Part shown: positions 53,477-61,481 of the stretch, one piece after another
How positions within the stretch are numbered: position 1 is the first letter of the stretch
Layout: the number at the start of each line of letters is the position of its first letter
Assembly (NCBI GenBank): GCA_019636345.1
Contig: JAHBXQ010000004.1
Span: forward strand, 488,078 to 552,077
DNA length: 64,000 nt
Origin: Pirellulales bacterium
GTDB taxonomy: Bacteria; Planctomycetota; Planctomycetia; Pirellulales; Lacipirellulaceae
Direction: 5' to 3'
Notes under the pieces: generated by a model
What the model was told of the DNA's origin: nothing
The model's database searches: none
Seen by the model: the letters and a program-made list of their open reading frames with translations, nothing else
Program-made: the position numbers and the translations under genes

Positions 53477-55000
53477 TCACTTCTCCGCTTGCGTCCAGTC
53501 GCGGCGTTGGCGGCTGCTGGGGATGTCCATCGCCTTGCGGTACTTGGTCACCGTGCGGCGGGCCACCGTGATGCCCGCCTTGCCGAGCTCATCGACCAGG
53601 GCGTCGTCGGACAGGGGCTTGGTCTTGTCCTCGTTGTCGACGATCTCTTGCAGCTTCAGCCGCACCTTGTCCCAGGCGACTTCCTCGCCGTCGGCGCCGG
53701 TCGTGCCGCCGACGAAGAACCGCTTGAGCGGGAAGATCCCCCGCGGCGTCTGAATCCACTTGTCGTCGACCGCGCGGCTGACGGTGGTCACGTGGACCCC
53801 CACCTTGTCGGCGATCTGCTGCATCTTGAGGGGCTCGATATACTCGGGCCCGTCGTCGAGAAACCGCTGCTGGTGATCGACGATCGCCTGCGAGACGCGC
53901 GTGAGCGTGCTGCGGCGTTGTTCGATTGCCTCGATCAGCCACTGGGCGGCGTTGATCTTGCGCTTGATGTACTCGACCGTTTCCTTGTCCTTTTGGGCGA
54001 TCGCGTCCTGCAGCATTCGCCGATGGGTCGGGCTGATGTACAGCGAGGGGAGATCGCCGTCTTCGAGCCGGACCTCGTACCCCCCTCCGTCGCGACGGTC
54101 GATGTAGACGTCGGGAGTGACCGCCGCGGCGGTCGATTCGTTGAACTCGGCGCCCGGTTTGGGTTTGAGCGTCCGTAGGTCGGACCACGCCTCTTGAATT
54201 GTCTCGATCGAGAAGCCGGTCTTCTTCGAGATCAGCGGCAGGCGGTTGTTCTCGAGGTCTTCGAGATGGTGCTCGATGAGCACCTGCAGCTCCTCGAAAA
54301 ACAGCAACCCTGGCGTGAGTTGCAGCAGCAAGCACTCCTTGAGCGAGCGGGCGCCGACCCCCGGCGGGTCGAGCCGCTGAACGACCGCCAGGGCCTTTTC
54401 GGCCACGGCCAGTTGCAGGGCCTTCCACGCCGCGGCGTCGCCGTTCACCTCGGGAGGAACCGGCGGCAGCAGGTCCTCGAGCGGGGCGTTGAGATACCCG
54501 TTCGCGTCGAGGTTGTAGATGATCCGTTCGCACATCTTGCGAACTTCGTCGTCGACGTCGAACCAACTGAGTTGATGCTCGAGGTAATCCTGCAGCGACT
54601 CGGGCCGGGCCACCATGTTGGCCATCTGGTCGTGCCGCCGGTCCGACTCGGCCTCCATCTCCCCGCGCGAGGGGCGCGAGCGCTCCTCGTACTCGTCGGG
54701 CATGTTTTCGGCCATGTTGAGCAGGCGCTCAAAATCGGCCTCATTGCTCTCGTCGTCCTTGACGACCAACTCGCGCTCGGTCTCGGCCAGCGCGTCGGGA
54801 TTCTCGGGGGCGTCGTCGTAGTCGCCCGGCTCTTCGGTCGGTTCGATCTGGTCGAGGACCGGGTTGTCCTCCATCTCCTGCTCGATGCGTTCGGCCAGCG
54901 CGATGATGGGCAACTGCAGAATCTCCATCGACTGGATCATCCGCGGCGCCAGCACCTGCTTCTGGGCCATCTGCATGCTTTGGCCGAGCGAGAGACGCAT
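53477..55000 (-). CDS. rpoN: RNA polymerase sigma-54 factor
   Basis: A 507-residue sigma-54. Region I starts with MRLSLGQSMQMAQKQVLAPR and IQSMEILQLPIIALAERIEQ (activator interaction). An acidic region II follows, then the core-binding domain. The HTH segment is IADKVGVHVTTVSRAVDDKW, and the C-terminal RpoN box is ARRTVTKYRKAMDIPSS. The frame extends 139 codons upstream without family similarity. It serves promoters needing enhancer-binding ATPases, among them flagellar genes in many bacteria. It is 274 bp after ybaB on the same strand. Confidence 0.96.
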   Translation of the reverse strand: MRLSLGQSMQMAQKQVLAPRMIQSMEILQLPIIALAERIEQEMEDNPVLDQIEPTEEPGDYDDAPENPDALAETERELVVKDDESNEADFERLLNMAENMPDEYEERSRPSRGEMEAESDRRHDQMANMVARPESLQDYLEHQLSWFDVDDEVRKMCERIIYNLDANGYLNAPLEDLLPPVPPEVNGDAAAWKALQLAVAEKALAVVQRLDPPGVGARSLKECLLLQLTPGLLFFEELQVLIEHHLEDLENNRLPLISKKTGFSIETIQEAWSDLRTLKPKPGAEFNESTAAAVTPDVYIDRRDGGGYEVRLEDGDLPSLYISPTHRRMLQDAIAQKDKETVEYIKRKINAAQWLIEAIEQRRSTLTRVSQAIVDHQQRFLDDGPEYIEPLKMQQIADKVGVHVTTVSRAVDDKWIQTPRGIFPLKRFFVGGTTGADGEEVAWDKVRLKLQEIVDNEDKTKPLSDDALVDELGKAGITVARRTVTKYRKAMDIPSSRQRRDWTQAEK

Positions 55001-55274
55001 GAGTCGAACGGGTTCCGGGGTGAGCGTGAATGGAAGGAATCGATCGCCGACAGGCGTGGTGTAGCATACTGCCGCGGCGCGCCGAAGGTCAAACAACTCC
55101 GGCGCTGCGGGTTGCATCCGCAAGGGGTCGACGGCGACCGTCGCAAGCCTTGCTTTCCCATCCCGTGCGCGGACGCGCAGCGCACGCCTGACGCGGAGGC
55201 GCCGCACCTGAATTCTACCGCGCAGCGGGGGGACGAAATGGCGCAAAGTTACGCAATTTGCGCTTGCGGCGGAC

Positions 55275-55637
55275 CTAGGTCCCGCCCCCCAGATTGCCCA
55301 GGGCCTCGGTGAGCCCCGGCAGATTGAGCCCGCCGGCGAGCTTCTGCATCTCCGCGGCGTGCAGTTCCTTCGCCTTGGCGCAGGCCGCGTTGATCGCGGC
55401 GGGAAGCAGGTCTTCAAGCAGCTCGCGATCGCCCATGGCGATCAACTCGGGATCGACGCGCACGGCGAGCGCTTCGCCGAGTCCGTTGACGTCGACCTCG
55501 ACCATGCCGCCCCCCGCGGCGCCGGTGACGCGCTTCGCTTTCATCTCTTCGGCCAGCCGCTGCATCTGCTGGCCCATTTCTTGAGCCTGCTTGAGCATGC
55601 CGGGAAGATTGGCGAGTTGACCGAGGCCTTTAAGCAT
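55275..55637 (-). CDS. ybaB: YbaB/EbfC nucleoid-associated protein
   Basis: A 120-residue DNA-binding protein. MLKGLGQLANLPGMLKQAQE is the first helix. The core is GGGMVEVDVNGLGEALAVRV and DPELIAMGDRELLEDLLPAA, both characteristic. The dimer binds DNA and often stands directly after dnaX, as here (177-bp spacer). recR, the usual third gene in that row, is not seen. Confidence 0.92.
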   Translation of the reverse strand: MLKGLGQLANLPGMLKQAQEMGQQMQRLAEEMKAKRVTGAAGGGMVEVDVNGLGEALAVRVDPELIAMGDRELLEDLLPAAINAACAKAKELHAAEMQKLAGGLNLPGLTEALGNLGGGT

Positions 55638-55814
55638 GGCGGGGAATTCCTGTCGGGCGTTGCTACAGTGTACCACAGTGGCAGAGAGGGGAGAAATTGG
55701 GACGTTTGGACTTTGGAACGATTGAACCAGGGGACTTGCTCGCGAGTGTGACCGGTCGCGCCGAGTTGCGGCCTTGTCGATCCGAGGGCCCGTTGTCCCA
55801 CCCCCCGTCTCGCG

Positions 55815-57644
55815 TCACTCCTCCCGCGGAGGAACGTACTTCATTCGGTTCGGGTCGCCGCCGAACAGTTCCATCGCTTTTTGGACGAACGGGTCGCTGA
55901 CGATCTCGGCTTGACGCTGCCGGAGCGACAACCGCGGCGGGGGAGCGGACCCCTGGGGATCGGGGTGGGTCTCCCATGCGATGACGACGCGGCGGCCGCA
56001 CAACTTGGCGAGCGCCCCTTCGATTTGCGTCGCGCTGGCAGGCTTCGCACAGAAGTCGCGGTTGAATCGCTTGCTCTCGGGAAAGCTGGCGACGAGTCGG
56101 CCCTGAGGGTCGACGCCGATTCGCTCGGCGGCGGCGACGTGATCGGCCAGCATTCCCGACAGCAGCGAGCCGAGGCGGCTCCACGCCTGTTGCGCCGCGG
56201 CGGCGTCGAGCGATGCGACGACCGGGTCCGACGGGCCAGGATCAGCAGCGACGGTGGGCGCGGGTTCCATCGCCGCCGGCGCGGTCGTCGAGACCGGCGC
56301 CGTCGATGCGACCGGCGGAGTGGTCGGCGCTGATTCCGCAGCGACTGGCGCCAACGTGATTTCGTGGCGCGGAGCAACCGGCGCCGGGGCGATTCCGACG
56401 CTAGTCAGCCCGTTTTTTTTTACCGCGCTCGCCCCGCCGACGGCCGCCGCGGGAGTCGCGCCCGTCTTGAGCGTTGCGATGAGCTCGGCCAGCTCGTCGA
56501 GATCGCCGAGTCGGCAAATCCGCACAAGCGCCATTTCGACCAGCGTGCGGACCTGCGTACTGACCCGCAACCGCGAGGCGGCGTGGTCGAGGATCCCCGA
56601 GATCGCCAGCAGCGTGTGGACCCCCAGCCGCTGGGCGACGCCGCGAATTTCGTCCCGCTGCCCGGGCAGGGCGTGCAGCATCTGTTCGGGCCCGCAGCCG
56701 ACGGCTTGCGTCATGACGTCGCGGAAGTATCCGAGCAGTTGATCGACGAGTTGCCCCGGCTCGGCGCCGTCGGCGAGCGCGGCGTCGAACTCGGCGAGCG
56801 CCGCGGCGGCGTCGCGATTCACCAGCGGATCAACCAGCCGGCTAAGCCGTGACGCGGGGGCGAGCCCCAACAGGCCGGTGACGTCGGCGGCGGAGATCGA
56901 GCGACTGCCGGTCGAGAGCAACTGCTCCAACAGCGACTGGCTGTCGCGCATCGAGCCTGCGGCCCGCATCGCCAGCAGGGCGAGGGCGTCGGACTCGACC
57001 TCGGCGCCCTCGGCCGCGGCGATTTGCCCCAGCCGATGCTGGATCGCCGCCGCGTCGATCCCCGCGAAGTCGTACCGTTGGCACCGCGACAGAATCGTGA
57101 TCGGGATCTTGTTCGGCTCGGTCGTGGCGAAGATGAACTTCACATGCTCGGGGGGCTCTTCGAGCGTCTTGAGGAGGGCGTTGAACGCCTCCTTGGTGAG
57201 CATATGGACTTCGTCGATAATGTAGATTTTGAACCGCGCCCGGCTGGGTCGCACGGCGACGTTCTGCCGCAGTTGGCGGATCTCGTCGATGCCGCGGTTG
57301 CTGGCGCCGTCGATCTCGATGACGTCGACGTCGTCCCCCGAGGCGACGCTCGTGCAGATTTCGCACTTCCCGCACGGGTGGGGGCTCGTCCCTTCGAGAC
57401 AGTTGAGGGCCTTGGCCAGAATGCGAGCGGCCGAAGTCTTGCCGACGCCGCGGGCGCCGGTGAACAGGTAGGCATGCCCGACCCGGTCGGACTCGATCGC
57501 CCCGGCCAGGGCTTTGGCGACGTGCCCCTGCCCGATCAGTTCCTCGAACAACTGCGGCCGATACCGGCGGGCGACGACGACGTAGTCGTGGCCGTGAGAG
57601 GGGGGGCCGGGGGACGCGGCGGGAGTCGCGGGGAAATCACTCAT
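55815..57644 (-). CDS. dnaX: DNA polymerase III subunits gamma and tau
   Basis: A 609-residue clamp-loader ATPase. RPQLFEELIGQGHVAKALAG begins domain I. Walker A is FTGARGVGKTSAARILAKAL. Four zinc-binding cysteines lie around CGKCEICTSV. Walker B is IIDEVHMLTKEAFNALLKTL, and the SRC motif appears as ILSRCQRYDF. Domain III ends near residue 370, then a variable Ala/Pro linker and a tau-specific C-terminus. A run of nine A at codons 408-411 probably lets the shorter gamma form arise. It follows the SRP RNA gene and precedes ybaB. Confidence 0.95.
   Translation of the reverse strand: MSDFPATPAASPGPPSHGHDYVVVARRYRPQLFEELIGQGHVAKALAGAIESDRVGHAYLFTGARGVGKTSAARILAKALNCLEGTSPHPCGKCEICTSVASGDDVDVIEIDGASNRGIDEIRQLRQNVAVRPSRARFKIYIIDEVHMLTKEAFNALLKTLEEPPEHVKFIFATTEPNKIPITILSRCQRYDFAGIDAAAIQHRLGQIAAAEGAEVESDALALLAMRAAGSMRDSQSLLEQLLSTGSRSISAADVTGLLGLAPASRLSRLVDPLVNRDAAAALAEFDAALADGAEPGQLVDQLLGYFRDVMTQAVGCGPEQMLHALPGQRDEIRGVAQRLGVHTLLAISGILDHAASRLRVSTQVRTLVEMALVRICRLGDLDELAELIATLKTGATPAAAVGGASAVKKNGLTSVGIAPAPVAPRHEITLAPVAAESAPTTPPVASTAPVSTTAPAAMEPAPTVAADPGPSDPVVASLDAAAAQQAWSRLGSLLSGMLADHVAAAERIGVDPQGRLVASFPESKRFNRDFCAKPASATQIEGALAKLCGRRVVIAWETHPDPQGSAPPPRLSLRQRQAEIVSDPFVQKAMELFGGDPNRMKYVPPREE
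56413..56421 (-). promoter_or_regulatory. Nine-A slippery sequence in dnaX
   Basis: The minus strand reads GTA AAA AAA AAC in frame. A shift to -1 gives a TAG five codons on; a shift to +1 gives a TGA three codons on. Either would end the product near residue 412, the size expected of gamma. Confidence 0.65.
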
Positions 57645-57773
57645 CGCGAGCTCGCCAGATCGTTACGCTCCGCTGCGCCGCAGCTTCGGCTTTCCGCCGT
57701 GACACTTCGGGGTTCAATCCCGGGGTTCAATCCCGCATGAGGGAAAGTCCTGCCCGCAAATCGACGCGACGCC

Positions 57774-57891
57774 GGTCGGCCGTCGACGAGAGGTCCCCAC
57801 ACAAAGAAGCGCGGGCTTATGGCTGCTGTGTTTCCACCCTGACCAGGTTCGCAAGGCCCCCATTGCAGGGACCCCTCGTCGACGGCCGACC
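57774..57891 (-). ncRNA. ffs: Signal recognition particle RNA (small bacterial type)
   Basis: The minus strand carries the SRP domain IV core: CCTGGTCAGGGTGGAAACAC then AGCAGCCATAAG. A GAAA tetraloop is closed by GTG/CAC, with the conserved asymmetric loop GGTCAGG opposite AGCAGCC. The ends, 57774-57790 and 57875-57891, pair perfectly over 17 bp, with a further 6 bp inside. This RNA binds Ffh and targets membrane proteins. It lies 129 bp upstream of dnaX, as in Firmicutes. Confidence 0.92.
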
Positions 57892-57917
57892 GCGGGCGAC
57901 CGCGAGTCAGACGATCC

Positions 57918-57946
57918 TTTGTACGCCCCGAAGCCCCTGGCGTCAA
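57918..57946 (-). promoter_or_regulatory. Sigma-70 promoter of the SRP RNA
   Basis: On the minus strand, TTGACG (57946-57941), a 17-base spacer, and TACAAA (57923-57918). Transcription would start near 57911, just upstream of the RNA's terminal stem. Confidence 0.6.
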
Positions 57947-58152
57947 AGGGGAGGCCGAGGCGTTCGCATGACGGATCGCAGCTTCGCTTGGCGTACATGC
58001 GACCCCGGCTGCAGCGTCGTTGTTGCCCGGCGGCGGGATTGGTAGGCTACAGCGATGACTTGCCCGCCTGGATTTGACCGTGATTCTCGATCGACTCGTC
58101 GCTGGTCTTGGCGGCTTGGAGCGAGACCCCGCTTGATGCATTGGGCCGCGGA

Positions 58153-59031
58153 ATGAGTCGCGGCGCACCGCAGAGCCCTTTTGCCAGCCATTGGCTCGCG
58201 CTTTCCGAGGGCCGGCTCCACTACGTCGACGAGCGCCCGGCGGGGGAGCCGAGCGGGACGCTGTTGTTCGTCCACGGCAACCCGACTTGGTCGTATCATT
58301 GGCGGCGGCTGATCGCGGCGTTTCGCGAGCGGCGGCGGTGCGTCGCCGTCGATCACCTGGGGTGCGGGCTCAGCGATTTGCAGCCGCGCCCGCTGCGGCT
58401 GGCCGACCACGTCGCGAACCTGCGGCGACTCGTCGAGGATCTCGACCTGCAGCGCATCACGCTCGTGGCCCAAGACTGGGGCGGCGCGATCGGCCTGGGG
58501 ACGCTGCTCGCCGAGCGCGAACGGTTTGAGCGGATCGCCCTGTTCAACACGGGGGCGTTTCGGCCCTGGTTCATCCCCTGGCGGATTCGAGTCTGCCGTT
58601 GGCCGGGGTTCGGACGGTTGGCGTTGCAGGGGGCGAACGCGTTCTCGCGGGCCGCGCTCACGATGACGCTCGCACGGACTCGGCGTCTGGCCCCCGAGAC
58701 GGCCGCGGCCTACTTGGCCCCCTATTGCAACTGGCGGCGACGAGCCGCCGTCTACCAGTTCGTCCGCGACATCCCGTTGTCGCCGCGTCACCCGACGTGG
58801 GCGCCGCTTGGCCAAATCGAGGACCGGCTCCCCGAACTGGCCGACATGCCCGCGACGCTCATCTGGGGCGAGCGCGATTGGTGCTTCACCCCAGCCTGCC
58901 GCGAGCGGTTCGAGCAGGTCTGGCCGCGGGCCGTGTCGCATCGGCTGGCGGACGTCGGCCACTGGGTCGTCGAGGACGCCCCCGACGACGCCCGCCGCTT
59001 GCTCGGCGAATTCCTGGGAGAGTCGCCATGA
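58153..59031 (+). CDS. Alpha/beta hydrolase, haloalkane dehalogenase/OleB-like
   Basis: A 292-residue hydrolase. LLFVHGNPTWSYHWRRLIAA is the oxyanion region of the haloalkane dehalogenase/OleB group. The nucleophile elbow LVAQDWGGAIGLGTL has aspartate instead of serine. IWGERDWCF supplies an acid, and ADVGHWVVEDAPDD the histidine. OleB enzymes split beta-lactones in olefin synthesis; no oleA, oleC or oleD is next to it, so substrate is open. ATG at 58153 is preferred over TTG at 58108. It overlaps the CitG-like gene by four bases (ATGA). Confidence 0.85.
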   Translation: MSRGAPQSPFASHWLALSEGRLHYVDERPAGEPSGTLLFVHGNPTWSYHWRRLIAAFRERRRCVAVDHLGCGLSDLQPRPLRLADHVANLRRLVEDLDLQRITLVAQDWGGAIGLGTLLAERERFERIALFNTGAFRPWFIPWRIRVCRWPGFGRLALQGANAFSRAALTMTLARTRRLAPETAAAYLAPYCNWRRRAAVYQFVRDIPLSPRHPTWAPLGQIEDRLPELADMPATLIWGERDWCFTPACRERFEQVWPRAVSHRLADVGHWVVEDAPDDARRLLGEFLGESP

Positions 59032-59897
59032 GCCGTTCGGCGAAGCCAGATTTGGCGACTTGCGTCACCTTGGCGTGCTTGTGGGAAGCGCTCGCACCCA
59101 AGCCCGGCAACGTGTACCGCGGCGCTGATTTCGAGGATCTCACGTTTGCCGACTTCGCGGCGAGCGCAACGGTCGTCGGGCCGCCGCTGGGGCGAGCTGG
59201 CGAAGGGGTCGGCGACGCGGCCCTTGCGGCGGTCGACGCGATGCGGAACGCCGTCGGGACGAACGCGTACCTGGGGGCGGTGCTGCTCCTGGCTCCGCTG
59301 GCCGCGGCGGCTTCGCGGGGCGTGCCGGTGGCAGCCACCATCGGCGGCGTCCTCGACGAACTTGGCGCGGCCGACGCGATAGCCGTGTACGCAGCGATCC
59401 GATTGGCCGAGCCGGGGGGGATGGGCGAGGTCGCCGTCGCCGACGTCGCTGGAGAGCCGCCGCCCGAACTCGGACTGGTCGAGGCGATGGCGCTGGCCGC
59501 GGAACGAGACCTTGTGGCGCGACAGTACGTGAACAGGTTTGCCGACGTCGCGGCGGTCGCAAACTTGATCGCCTCCGGGACGGACCGGGGGTGGTCGCTG
59601 TGCGACGCGATCGTTCATGCCCATGTGACGACAATGGCGATGCATCCCGATTCGCTGATCGCTCGCAAGTGCGGCTCGCAAGTCGCCGAGCAGGCGGCGG
59701 CCCGGGCGGCGAAGGCGCTCGACGCGGGCGCCCCGGGCGAGATTGCCTACGCCGACGCCTTGGCCGATCTCGACTTCTGGCTCCGCTCGGACGGACATCG
59801 GCGCAACCCGGGGACGACGGCCGACTTGATCGCTGCAGGGTTGTTCGTGCTGCTGGTCGAGGCGAGGATAGAGCTGCCGGCGAGATTCTACGCGTGA
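59028..59897 (+). CDS. CitG-like triphosphoribosyl-dephospho-CoA synthase family protein
   Basis: A 289-residue protein. CLWEALAPKPGNVYRGADF is the family start; GTNAYLGAVLLLAPLA and GWSLCDAIVHAHVTTM are later conserved segments, and NPGTTADLIAAGLFVLL the end. CitG makes the citrate lyase prosthetic group precursor, but no citrate or malonate decarboxylase genes are here. CitG-like genes in some planctomycetes and methylotrophs lie near pterin and C1 genes, which fits the PTPS-like neighbour. It is translationally coupled to the preceding hydrolase. Confidence 0.82.
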   Translation: MSRSAKPDLATCVTLACLWEALAPKPGNVYRGADFEDLTFADFAASATVVGPPLGRAGEGVGDAALAAVDAMRNAVGTNAYLGAVLLLAPLAAAASRGVPVAATIGGVLDELGAADAIAVYAAIRLAEPGGMGEVAVADVAGEPPPELGLVEAMALAAERDLVARQYVNRFADVAAVANLIASGTDRGWSLCDAIVHAHVTTMAMHPDSLIARKCGSQVAEQAAARAAKALDAGAPGEIAYADALADLDFWLRSDGHRRNPGTTADLIAAGLFVLLVEARIELPARFYA

Positions 59898-60006
59898 GCG
59901 CCAGGGCGCTGGGCGCTCTGGCCGGCGCCGCCGGCTTGGTTTCGCTCTTGGCCAGCGAATCCGCTCCACTATTCCCCTATTCCCCCGCTAGTCCTGGCCG
60001 CTTGCC

Positions 60007-60498
60007 ATGTCTGAAACGTATCACGTTCGCATCGCCAAAGAGCGGCTCGTCTTTTCGGCGGCTCATTTCATCACGTTCAACGGCGACGTCTGCGAGCCGC
60101 TCCACGGACACAACTACCATGTTGCCGCCGAGGCGCACGGGCCGCTTGACGAGAATCAGTACGTGATCGACTTCATCGCCTTGCGGGACGAGCTGCAGGC
60201 GATTGTCGACGGGCTCGACCACCGGATGCTCCTGCCGACCGGGCACCCGTCGATCCGCGTGGTCGCCGGGGAGGACGAGGTCGAAGTGACGCACGACCGG
60301 CGGCGGTGGGTTTTTCCGCGGCAGGATTGCGTATTGTTGCCCGTGGCCAACACGACCGCCGAGCTGCTGGCCCGGCACATCGGCCGACAATTGATCGACC
60401 GGCTGCAGGCCCGCGGCGGAGCGTCGCCGCAACGGCTCTCGGTGGCCGTTGACGAGTGCGACGGCCAATGGGGCGTCTGCGAGTTGGAGTTGCGGTAA
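60007..60498 (+). CDS. 6-pyruvoyltetrahydropterin/6-carboxytetrahydropterin synthase family protein
   Basis: A 163-residue T-fold enzyme acting on dihydroneopterin triphosphate. RLVFSAAHFITFNGDVCEPL and HGHNYHV hold the three zinc-binding histidines and a cysteine in the catalytic position. LDHRMLLP carries another conserved histidine, and SVAVDECDGQWG the pterin-anchoring glutamate. It might make queuosine precursors (QueD) or another pterin. Residues 75-105 form an insertion relative to short QueD proteins. It follows the CitG-like gene by 109 bp. Confidence 0.88.
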   Translation: MSETYHVRIAKERLVFSAAHFITFNGDVCEPLHGHNYHVAAEAHGPLDENQYVIDFIALRDELQAIVDGLDHRMLLPTGHPSIRVVAGEDEVEVTHDRRRWVFPRQDCVLLPVANTTAELLARHIGRQLIDRLQARGGASPQRLSVAVDECDGQWGVCELELR

Positions 60499-60806
60499 TC
60501 CCCCCGCGAACCGAGCGCCTCACAACCGGCACAGGCGGCGCATCAAGAGCGGCCGGGTGCGCGGCGACGTTTGGCCGCTCGCGATTCGCCAGCGGGTTGT
60601 TTGACCCGACTTGGCGGCGTTCTACCCTAGTTCAACGAGTTTACGCCTTCCGCCCAGTGCTTTGACTCAGGCTCAATTTTGGGTTGGCGACGACGCAACC
60701 TGTTGACAGACAGACGTTGCGTCGTCCCCAACCCAGAAACTACGAGTTGACAAAGCACTAGTGCGGTGGGAGGCCGACCGAAACCGCTTGCCGTCCGAGA
60801 ATCGCC
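60499..60806. other. Spacer between the PTPS-like gene and cheX
   Basis: About 300 bp, mostly occupied by the palindromic element at 60656-60763. No gene is seen. Confidence 0.5.
60656..60763. repeat. Long palindromic element with AGTGCTTTG ends
   Basis: The outer ends are AGTGCTTTG (60656) and CAAAGCACT (60751-60759), continuing AGTGC. Inside, a 19-bp stem joins GGGTTGGCGACGACGCAAC (60681-60699) with GTTGCGTCGTCCCCAACCC (60716-60734), one mismatch. The right end resembles the element at 41682-41708. Confidence 0.75.
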
Positions 60807-61283
60807 ATGCAGGCCGAGCACATCAATCCGTTCCTTCGTTCGCTGTCGAGCGCTTTTTCGACCATGTGCGGCTGCGAAGTCCGGCGCGGTCAGCTTGCCA
60901 GAACGTCCAGCGGGATGCGCAAGTTCCCCATCAGCGGCGTCATCGGCCTCTCGGGCCGGGCCGTTGGGACGGTCGTCATCAACCTGTCCGAGGAGGTCGC
61001 CCTCAAGGCGGCTTCGGCGTTGCTGATGAACGAGTGCACCGAGATCAACGACGACGTCATCGACGCGGTCGGCGAACTGGCAAACATCGTCGCCGGCGCC
61101 GCTAAGGCCGAGCTTGAGGAGTTCGACCTCTCGGTGAGCCTGCCGAACGTCGTCACCGGCGCCGACCACATGATCCGCTTCCCGACGAACGCTCAGCCGA
61201 TCGTCGTCCCCTACGAGTCGGATTTCGGCCCGTTGCAGCTTGAAGTGGGTCTTGAGGTGGTCTCGGCCCCCGTCGGGGCGTAA
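60807..61283 (+). CDS. cheX: Chemotaxis protein CheX-like phosphatase
   Basis: A 158-residue CheC/CheX/FliY-superfamily protein. DAVGELANIVAGAAKAELEE contains the ExxN phosphatase motif, and FPISGVIGLSGRAVGTVVIN is the preceding sheet. CheX removes phosphate from CheY-P to reset the motor. It lies 198 bp upstream of fliG, whose product forms the switch that CheY-P acts on. Confidence 0.88.
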   Translation: MQAEHINPFLRSLSSAFSTMCGCEVRRGQLARTSSGMRKFPISGVIGLSGRAVGTVVINLSEEVALKAASALLMNECTEINDDVIDAVGELANIVAGAAKAELEEFDLSVSLPNVVTGADHMIRFPTNAQPIVVPYESDFGPLQLEVGLEVVSAPVGA

Positions 61284-61481
61284 GCCCGCGACGAACTGCA
61301 CGCCAGCTCGCTCTCGTTCCGACCCCTCCCTGTCGCTCGCCGGCCGCATGCTAGCAAGCAGCCGGTGGGGTCGTTCCGGCGCCGGCGCCGGGTCTCAAGG
61401 CGGTCCGCGTGGGGCGCCGATCCCTTCGGAAGTGAAGCGCAGTGCTGCGCCCCGCTCGGTCCGCGCCCCGACTCTCGCCGC

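Noticed and set aside
57738..57752. GAGGGAAAGTCC resembling the start of RNase P RNA
   Set aside because: The stretch lacks the rest of the RNase P core, and the space to the SRP RNA and dnaX is too short.
58599..59027. Upstream extension of the CitG-like frame
   Set aside because: It overlaps the hydrolase in another frame; the ATG at 59028 overlaps the hydrolase stop and starts the family domain.
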